This document shows, in pieces, positions 58,783 to 64,000 of a DNA stretch of 64,000 nucleotides (position 1 is its first letter; every line of letters begins with the position of its first letter). The stretch spans positions 57,012-121,011 of the forward strand of contig NZ_FMIQ01000041.1 in assembly GCF_900095695.1 (NCBI RefSeq), written 5' to 3'. Origin of the DNA: Hafnia alvei (lineage in GTDB: Bacteria > Pseudomonadota > Gammaproteobacteria > Enterobacterales > Enterobacteriaceae). Below the pieces are notes generated by a model that was given only the letters and a program-made list of their open reading frames with translations, ran no database searches and was not told the origin of the DNA. Position numbers and translations under genes: made by a program.

Positions 58783-59645
58783 GCAACAAGTTATCAGGTT
58801 ACGTCTGGGACGGTTGCGCAGCTGCGGGGTTAAAACTCTCAGAGGTGGCCATCATGGCTCGTCTGGCAGATTTCAGCAGTGACGAGGGCAAAAGCTGGCC
58901 CTCAGTGACCACCATTGCTCGCCAGATTGGTGCGGGTGAAAGCACCGTACGTACAGCGCTGGGGAAACTGGAGCGAGAAGGGTGGATTAGCCGCCAACAA
59001 CGCCGAGCAGGTAACAGGAACGCCAGCAATATTTACCAGCTCAATGTTGAGAAACTTCGCCTAGCTGCTCATGCGTCAGAATCTGACCCGTCAAAATCTG
59101 ACGCCTCAAAATTTGACGGGTCAAAATCCGACGCGTCGAAATCCAGCAAAAAGGGCGGTTTTCACCCGTCAGAATCTGGGGGCGATCCATCAGTAACATC
59201 AACACCTGAACCATCAAGTATTAAAACCTTTTGTCAGCCTCCGGCCGACCCTGAGGTTGAAATCACCGATCAGGCCATTCAGGTACTCAAACACCTGAAC
59301 CAAGTAACCGCATCTCGGTACCAGAATTGCAAATCGTCACTCGAGAATATCCGTGGCCGACTGCGTGAAGGGTTCACCACTGACGAGCTGGTGTTGGTTG
59401 TGGATTTCAGTGTCGAGCGTTGGGCCAGCAATCCTGATTTTTCAGCGAACCTGAATCCGGTGACGCTGTTTCGCCCAGCAAAATTCCCCGCATATCTCAG
59501 TTCGGCGACCAAATGGGTGGCCGCTGGTCGACTGCCAAGATCTCAGTGGCCTACAGGCACGCAAGCAAAACAGCCAGCAAGCTACGTCAATATGGATTTC
59601 TCGAAGCAGGAATATTCAGCGCCAACCACTGGCTGGAGAACATGA
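58779..59645 (+). CDS. Phage replication initiator, O-like
   Basis: A 288-residue replication protein. The N-terminal about 90 residues are a winged helix (GKSWPSVTTIARQIGAGESTVRTALGKLEREGWI) for origin binding. The C-terminal part (VLKHLNQVTASRYQNCKSSLENIRGRLREGF...FRPAKFPAYLS) is the conserved phage C-terminal domain of the Phg_2220 type. Between them a Ser/Asp/Lys-rich linker is encoded by tandem 15-bp repeats that look like an origin of replication, as in lambda O. No DnaC- or P-like helicase loader follows directly. Confidence 0.88.
   Translation: MSNKLSGYVWDGCAAAGLKLSEVAIMARLADFSSDEGKSWPSVTTIARQIGAGESTVRTALGKLEREGWISRQQRRAGNRNASNIYQLNVEKLRLAAHASESDPSKSDASKFDGSKSDASKSSKKGGFHPSESGGDPSVTSTPEPSSIKTFCQPPADPEVEITDQAIQVLKHLNQVTASRYQNCKSSLENIRGRLREGFTTDELVLVVDFSVERWASNPDFSANLNPVTLFRPAKFPAYLSSATKWVAAGRLPRSQWPTGTQAKQPASYVNMDFSKQEYSAPTTGWRT
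59076..59147 (+). repeat. Iterons inside the replication gene (phage origin)
   Basis: Five copies of TCARAATYYGAC plus 3 variable bases start at 59076, 59091, 59106, 59121 and 59136, an exact 15-bp period (the last copy is degenerate). The first copies are near-palindromes. A stray sixth copy is at 59169-59178. Position within the linker of the initiator gene matches the lambda ori. Confidence 0.8.
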
Positions 59646-59647
59646 TC

Positions 59648-59920
59648 ATGAAAATTAAAACCATGCCAGTTATTCGTCGCCATCGCCCAGCACTGGTTCA
59701 ACTTCATCAGGAAAGAGCTAGACGTTGCGAAGCATCAAAGCAGTGGCGCCGCGCTGAATATGAATGGTCCCGAGTCATTGAGAACTGTGGTACCGAAGAA
59801 GATATGGAACACGCAGTGAAATGCCGTAACCAGTGCTCAATTCATTGCCGTGCGACGTATGTAACAGCTGATCCGCGAATGGATTTTGAAACGGTTGTCA
59901 GCTTGGAGGTGCTGTCGTGA
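59648..59920 (+). CDS. ANR/PerC-like small regulator
   Basis: A 90-residue protein with a compact helical region (QERARRCEASKQWRRAEYEWSRVIENC...AVKCRNQC) of the kind in ANR-family and PerC-like regulators, which pair a W-x2-A-x3-W core with a C-terminal R-x2-C. ATG 59648 lies 9 bases after GGAG. It could modulate host regulators; the family call is by motif only. Confidence 0.6.
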   Translation: MKIKTMPVIRRHRPALVQLHQERARRCEASKQWRRAEYEWSRVIENCGTEEDMEHAVKCRNQCSIHCRATYVTADPRMDFETVVSLEVLS

Positions 59921-60570
59921 ATATGAATATCAACCCATACTGCGCCGATTTAGCAGCACAACGTGCAGAGTCTGAACACTACCTAAAAGACGTTGGCGAT
60001 CAGTGGCGTACTCCAGATTCATTGTTTTGGGGCATTAACGCTATGTTCGGGCAAATTACTCTCGATCTGTTTGCTGATGCTGATAATGCCAAATGTGACG
60101 CGTACTACACCGCTGAAGATAACGCACTTACTCAGGACTGGTCAGAACGTCTAAAAGAGCTAGGCGGTGCGGCATACGCAAACCCACCGTACAGCCGCGT
60201 TAAAGAGTATGAAGGGCAATATGTCACAGGCATGCGCCACATTATCGATCATGCGATGGCTATGCGTGAGAAGGGCGGTCGTTACATCCTCCTGATTAAG
60301 GCTGCGACAAGCGAAGTGTGGTGGCCAGAAGAAGCCGATCATGTTGCTTTCATTCGTGGGCGTATCGGCTTTGATCTGCCTGTGTGGTTTAAGCCTGCTG
60401 ATGAGAAGCAAAAGCCTACCGGCGCGTTTTTTGCTGGAGCGGTGGTCATTCTGGATAAGCAATGGCGTGGACCAGCAATCAGTTATGTCACCCGCGATGA
60501 TCTAATCACTCGGGGTGATGCATTTCTGGCGCAAGTTCGTCGTATGGCTGAAAAGCTGGTGGCAGCATGA
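59917..60570 (+). CDS. Phage DNA N6-adenine methyltransferase (Dam-like)
   Basis: A 217-residue protein of the phage Dam family (PF05869 type). The DQWRTPDSLFWGINAMFG segment opens the domain, DLFADADNAKC follows, and the catalytic motif is NPPYS. It would protect phage DNA from restriction or affect Dam-dependent timing. GTG 59917 with GGAGG upstream overlaps the previous stop. Confidence 0.9.
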   Translation: MNMNINPYCADLAAQRAESEHYLKDVGDQWRTPDSLFWGINAMFGQITLDLFADADNAKCDAYYTAEDNALTQDWSERLKELGGAAYANPPYSRVKEYEGQYVTGMRHIIDHAMAMREKGGRYILLIKAATSEVWWPEEADHVAFIRGRIGFDLPVWFKPADEKQKPTGAFFAGAVVILDKQWRGPAISYVTRDDLITRGDAFLAQVRRMAEKLVAA

Positions 60571-61565
60571 GATTGTTACTGACTGCGTTTCCTCAGTCAG
60601 ATCTGGGCGTAGTGCTACTGCGCCCCGGTACCGGTCTGATGCATCATTTCAAACAACAGCAACGCCTGTACATTTCTGATGAACCCCGTGCTCTGCGTGA
60701 ATTGCCAACGGGTGAAATTCCTGCAGAACATCAGACATTAGCCGCAGATCCGCGCCTATCTGCTTTCTGGGCTAATGATCGTGTTTATCGAGCAGCTGGT
60801 GGGTTGGATAGTTTGCTCACATGGCTCGATGAGAAGGATGAATGCCAGTGGCATGCGGATTGGCACCATAAAGAGCTAGTGACAACACCCTATGAGGGCA
60901 GCGCGGTTCGGCTGTGCTGGAGTTGTGATAATCGTACTCGCACGCATTTCACAGAAGCCATGATGTCGATTGCTATGCAGAACAGGATTGAATGCTTACT
61001 CGAGGCCATTCGCATCAAACTGGATCTGAGTGAAGGGCGAGAGATTTCATTTGCTGAGGTGTGCTGGTGGGCGACGCTAAACGGTGTAGCAGACCTTCTT
61101 CCTGCGTACGCTATTACTGGGATGGAACTCCCCACCATCGGAGGCACAACGAAAGAGGCGGATATTAACCCGTGGGAGCCAGATCCATTCTCTATTGTTG
61201 CCGATCTTGTGGAGCAGGTAAAACCCGTTATCAAGCTTTCGGGTGATGAAGCGCCACCAGCGAGCTTTATGTTGAAACCTAAGTTACAGCGGTGGGAGTG
61301 TGAGAAATACACGCGGTGGGTAAAAACGCAAAAGTGCTGCGGTTGCAGTAAACCAGCTGACGATCCGCATCATGTGATTAACCACGGGCTCGGTGGCATG
61401 GGAACCAAAACGCATGACCTGTTCGTGTTGCCGTTATGCAGACGGTGCCACGACAAGTTGCACAAGGATGTTGGGGCGTGGGAGCAGAAACACGGGGATC
61501 AGCGATTCCTATTGATTGAATTTTTAAATTACGCGCTGGGTGTTGGCGCAATTTTCAAAGCGTAA
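60567..61565 (+). CDS. DUF968 / HNH-like phage protein
   Basis: A 332-residue protein of the DUF968 family, common near Q in lambdoid phages. The C-terminal about 90 residues have an HNH-nuclease-like zinc motif: CCGCSKPADDPHH, NHGLGG and LCRRCHDKLH. The N-terminal part is unassigned. It starts within the methylase stop (ATGA). It may be a recombination or packaging-related nuclease. Confidence 0.88.
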   Translation: MRLLLTAFPQSDLGVVLLRPGTGLMHHFKQQQRLYISDEPRALRELPTGEIPAEHQTLAADPRLSAFWANDRVYRAAGGLDSLLTWLDEKDECQWHADWHHKELVTTPYEGSAVRLCWSCDNRTRTHFTEAMMSIAMQNRIECLLEAIRIKLDLSEGREISFAEVCWWATLNGVADLLPAYAITGMELPTIGGTTKEADINPWEPDPFSIVADLVEQVKPVIKLSGDEAPPASFMLKPKLQRWECEKYTRWVKTQKCCGCSKPADDPHHVINHGLGGMGTKTHDLFVLPLCRRCHDKLHKDVGAWEQKHGDQRFLLIEFLNYALGVGAIFKA

Positions 61566-61585
61566 CGTGTGGGGAGCGCTGAGTA

Positions 61586-62281
61586 ATGAATTTACAGCAT
61601 TTAGAGTATGTAAGAAGCTGCGTTTCGCTGGCACTTGCAAACATTGTCGGAGCAACAAAAGGCCAGCTTGATGCGTTTCAGGGAGCGGCAGTGGTAAACA
61701 CGTCACGTTATCCACGTAAGCCAGTGCGCGAAGTTGGCGGGCAGGTTCGCATTGCTGATCCGGTTAAGTGTGCAGAAACTCGAGGCGGTAAGGATATAAG
61801 GCCACCAATTGAAGAAATTGTGTTCTGTCTTAGTTCGTGGCGCCGGGCAATATCTACACTTGATGGCCACCAGCTTGGATGGATTCGGTATTGCTATGCG
61901 CATGACCTGAACTATGACTATCAAGTCCTGATCACTAAACATGTATGGGACGAGTTCAAAAAGACGTTAGCAGGCAAGCGGATCACAAAGAAAGTGACGT
62001 CACGACTTGCACAATTGGTGTGGCTGGCAGTGCAGCAGTATGCCTACACTCGCAGAGCTATGGATGGAGAGCAGCGTAAAGCATGTGAATTAGCGAGCTT
62101 GCTGGGGATTGCCCCGGACAATTGGTCAAAACACTATGCTGATCATTGGGCACACTTGATCCTTGAGTGTGAGCGATTAGATGAAGGCGTATTGCGTGAT
62201 GTAGATAACAAAAGAATTGATGATATCGTGCATTTTAACGACAAAGTTATTGCAAAAGTCAACAAAATGAGCCATATTTAA
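61586..62281 (+). CDS. Antitermination protein Q
   Basis: A 231-residue Q-type antiterminator (Phage_antiter_Q family): NTSRYPRKPVREVGG near residue 40 and FCLSSWRRAISTLDGHQLGWIRYCYAHDL are typical. Q loads onto RNA polymerase at the late promoter PR' and allows read-through of the downstream terminator, turning on lysis and morphogenesis genes. A terminator lies just after it. Confidence 0.88.
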   Translation: MNLQHLEYVRSCVSLALANIVGATKGQLDAFQGAAVVNTSRYPRKPVREVGGQVRIADPVKCAETRGGKDIRPPIEEIVFCLSSWRRAISTLDGHQLGWIRYCYAHDLNYDYQVLITKHVWDEFKKTLAGKRITKKVTSRLAQLVWLAVQQYAYTRRAMDGEQRKACELASLLGIAPDNWSKHYADHWAHLILECERLDEGVLRDVDNKRIDDIVHFNDKVIAKVNKMSHI

Positions 62282-62313
62282 CGTTAATTTGGTATGTTGC
62301 CTAAATTACATAT

Positions 62314-62338
62314 AAACCCGCCAAGTGCGGGTTTTTTG
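62314..62338 (+). terminator. Terminator after Q (tR'-like)
   Basis: An 8-bp stem AAACCCGC / GCGGGTTT with a 5-base loop and a T run 33 bases after the Q stop. This is where a late terminator subject to Q antitermination would be expected. The late promoter was not identified with confidence. Confidence 0.75.
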
Positions 62339-62515
62339 ATCATGGCATCCAGCCAACAACCATCTATACACTAACTCTACTTCCCTGATGGATGGTAGGA
62401 GGCTGTACGGATATTCCTGAATTTGGGAAGTGGTCATCTGTGAATTCAATTTTCAGCACAACTAACATGAGTTCGTCTACTCTGTATGTGGGTAAACTAC
62501 TTACAGAGAAATGCG

Positions 62516-62749
62516 ATGGAACTACTGCTTAACGAAGCTGTATATGATTTGTGGGTTAGAGCTACTTGTTTTGCTGACGATGACCTGATTGATGAAGCTG
62601 ACATCGTTGATTATATTTTTGATAATCGACCGAAAAAGTATCCCTGTGTTGCTTACTTGGGGCCGGTACAGAGCCCAACAGAATCATTCAACATTCAGTT
62701 CATCTACGGTGAACAGATCACAGAATGGGCGAAGCGTTTCTCCCTGTAA
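62516..62749 (+). CDS. Small acidic protein, unknown
   Basis: A 77-residue acidic protein (MELLLNEAVYDLWVRATCFADDDLIDEADIVDYIFDN...). No family recognised. ATG 62516 follows AGAG by 7 bases; that ribosome binding site is inside a possible 7-bp hairpin (62480-62486 with 62502-62508), which could limit translation. It is in the post-Q region where lambdoid phages carry accessory genes. Confidence 0.6.
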   Translation: MELLLNEAVYDLWVRATCFADDDLIDEADIVDYIFDNRPKKYPCVAYLGPVQSPTESFNIQFIYGEQITEWAKRFSL

Positions 62750-62819
62750 TATCTTAGTCAACGAAAAATGCCTGCTAACGGATGATTTTACCATTGCTTG
62801 GGAAATAAATGATCGTTTG

Positions 62820-62985
62820 GGAGTAACGTAGATTGATTGAATAGAATCTACTTATAAGTTACGTTTATACATGCCGTGGATCTCGGCTAGTTTGTGAGAG
62901 AAGTGGACGGGAGGATTTTCCACGGCATTCAGCACATCAGTCAGCGAAGAAGGGTAAACCGGAGCGTTTGATGTGCTGAACAACT
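62820..62985. other. Cluster of inverted repeats, possible structured RNA
   Basis: Within the gene-free stretch 62750-63107 there are two consecutive inverted repeats: ATGCCGTGGA (62871-62880) with TCCACGGCAT (62919-62928), then TTCAGCACATCA (62928-62939) with TGATGTGCTGAA (62969-62980). A third looser one, GTAAC..TAGATT with AATCTA..GTTAC, lies at about 62822-62862. No reading frame of note covers them. Confidence 0.45.
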
Positions 62986-63107
62986 GCATGAGTACTGAGT
63001 TGGTATTCATCTAGGAGTCAACGTGGGGTGGCTACCCAGTGCTCATGACAGTTGTGGTTGATGGTGAACTCCTACATTGATAACTGCCTGTAATTAGACT
63101 TCCCTTA

Positions 63108-63401
63108 CTATTTGGGCATGTCTTGGTGCTCTAATAATTCATGATTAGGCAAAATAGATATGCTCACTGAAGGCTCAGTGTCTCCATGACTATGAGTATC
63201 AATCACAATATTCCAAATCCCATCGTATGGAACTTCGACAATGGCCGGGAAATTGGTAAAAAAACCACCATGATAGTCGGCCCAGCTATCTCTACAAAAC
63301 TTGTCGAAATACTTTTCATTAATCAAAAGAATTTTTGCAGGCTCTGAGCAAACCACTTTTACATAGCTGTTGGCAATAAGAAACAATCGACTATTTTTCA
63401 T
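63108..63401 (-). CDS. DUF1883-domain protein (prophage moron)
   Basis: A 97-residue protein of DUF1883 type: SEPAKILLINEKYFDKF, then YHGGFFTNFPAIVEVPYDGIWNIVIDT and a hydrophobic end. The function is not established. It is transcribed against the late direction as a single gene, a typical moron layout. ATG 63401 has GGAG 9 bases ahead. Confidence 0.72.
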   Translation of the reverse strand: MKNSRLFLIANSYVKVVCSEPAKILLINEKYFDKFCRDSWADYHGGFFTNFPAIVEVPYDGIWNIVIDTHSHGDTEPSVSISILPNHELLEHQDMPK

Positions 63402-64000
63402 TCGATGGAACTCCACACGTAATAAAAAAGAAACCTCTCACCCCCGTAATTTCAGATGAGAGGGGCCATAGGCCAACACCAGGGAAAAGCGATGCTAATG
63501 TATAATCAAACGCAGTTAGTAATTGATACCCTAGGATGAATCGCAACTTATTGATTTAGATCTATTTATTTTATGATGAGTATTTGTTTTTATTATTACA
63601 TCATAATTAACTCTAATGCTTTATGTTAAGTTATTGAAAATGATCTTTTTTTCAAAGGTATTGTTTTTGTCTTATGTTTATCAGGGTGAGATGATTCTTA
63701 GCTTATTTATTTTAATAATTATAAATTAAGTCATTATGGGTTTTAAAAGCTAAGCCTTGCTTAATAAAATATTAAGGCTAATCATCGTTAGTATCTAATT
63801 GAACAATAGGATTCTATCGCCAACCCTATAGTTCGCAGGCGAAGTTTAACGTCGATGTAATATCTAATAATCTTTTAGAGGCTACGTCTTGGTTGCCTCT
63901 ATCATATCTAGCGCCCAGCCAACAATCTCTAGCTGTGAGTGGTTGTTGGCCAGGAGGAGACGCAAATACTTACTGCACGGTTAGATTGTAAGTAATTGTG
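63402..64000. other. AT-rich region at window end
   Basis: About 600 very AT-rich bases without a supported gene. A GCCAACAA...TTGTTGGC hairpin (63918-63950) precedes a strong CAGGAGGAG Shine-Dalgarno-like stretch near 63951-63959, suggesting that a gene may start beyond or near the window edge. The region probably holds the promoter of the DUF1883 gene and part of the phage lysis region. Confidence 0.4.

Larger units (their letters stand above)
53905..64000. mobile_element. Lambdoid prophage integrated at icd (left part)
   Basis: From the end of icd to the window edge the genes are those of a temperate lambdoid phage in usual order: int-xis leftward, immunity region, rightward replication genes, DNA methylase, DUF968, Q. 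The right end with lysis, packaging, head and tail genes and attR is outside the window, so completeness cannot be judged. The gene set resembles e14-type prophages, which also use icd. Confidence 0.92.

Noticed and set aside
59076..59147. Simple low-complexity coding repeat
   Set aside because: The repeats are near-palindromic with an exact 15-bp period inside an O-like initiator gene, which is better explained as origin iterons.

Overview
The window looks like a chromosome segment of an Enterobacterales bacterium close to, but not, Escherichia; Hafnia is my best guess, from recall of its gene content rather than any search. The housekeeping genes (ndh, ycfJ, mfd, lolCDE, nagK, cobB, roxA, phoQP, purB, hflD, mnmA, nudJ, rluE, icd) follow the E. 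coli ndh-icd backbone order. Between them sit accessory blocks that E. coli K-12 lacks here or keeps elsewhere.

Layout. 1-4.3 kb: end of ndh, a secreted DUF1996/DNRLRE protein, ycfJ and an AT-rich orphan gene. 4.3-13.1 kb: mfd, the lolCDE lipoprotein-release operon, nagK, and cobB with two start sites. 13.2-15.0 kb: an ibrB/ibrA-type pair (ParB-like plus PAPS-reductase-like). 15.2-19.5 kb: roxA, phoQ, phoP and an outer-membrane beta-barrel gene preceded by a near-ideal PhoP box. 19.5-23.3 kb: a periplasmic three-subunit gluconate 2-dehydrogenase. 23.7-28.9 kb: yegT-yegU-yegV and yegW, split by a HigB/HigA-like toxin-antitoxin pair. 29.0-33.7 kb: purB (with an intragenic PurR-like site), hflD, a diguanylate cyclase, mnmA. 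33.8-35.8 kb: a fasciclin, ECF sigma, RskA-type anti-sigma operon with a SigK-like promoter motif. 36.8-50.9 kb: a formate channel gene, hyfR and the complete hyfABCDEFGHIJ hydrogenase-4 operon, with sigma-54 promoters in front of hyfA and focA. 51.06-51.23 kb: a large, highly structured RNA candidate downstream of nudJ. 51.2-53.9 kb: nudJ, rluE, icd.

From the 3' end of icd to the window end lies the left part of a lambdoid prophage: int, xis, an exonuclease, a small unknown gene, a tRNA-like element, a cI/cro immunity region, a CII/YmfL-like gene, an O-type replication gene carrying iterons, a Dam-like methylase, a DUF968 protein, a Q antiterminator, and accessory genes. The cI gene is flanked by two operator arrays with 15-bp sites spaced exactly 24 bp apart. 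The lysis and morphogenesis genes and attR lie beyond the window.

How the parts work together: hydrogenase-4 with a formate channel under HyfR/sigma-54 suggests formate-dependent fermentative hydrogen metabolism. PhoPQ probably shares a promoter with the neighbouring outer-membrane protein gene. The accessory blocks are mostly self-contained regulator-plus-effector modules.
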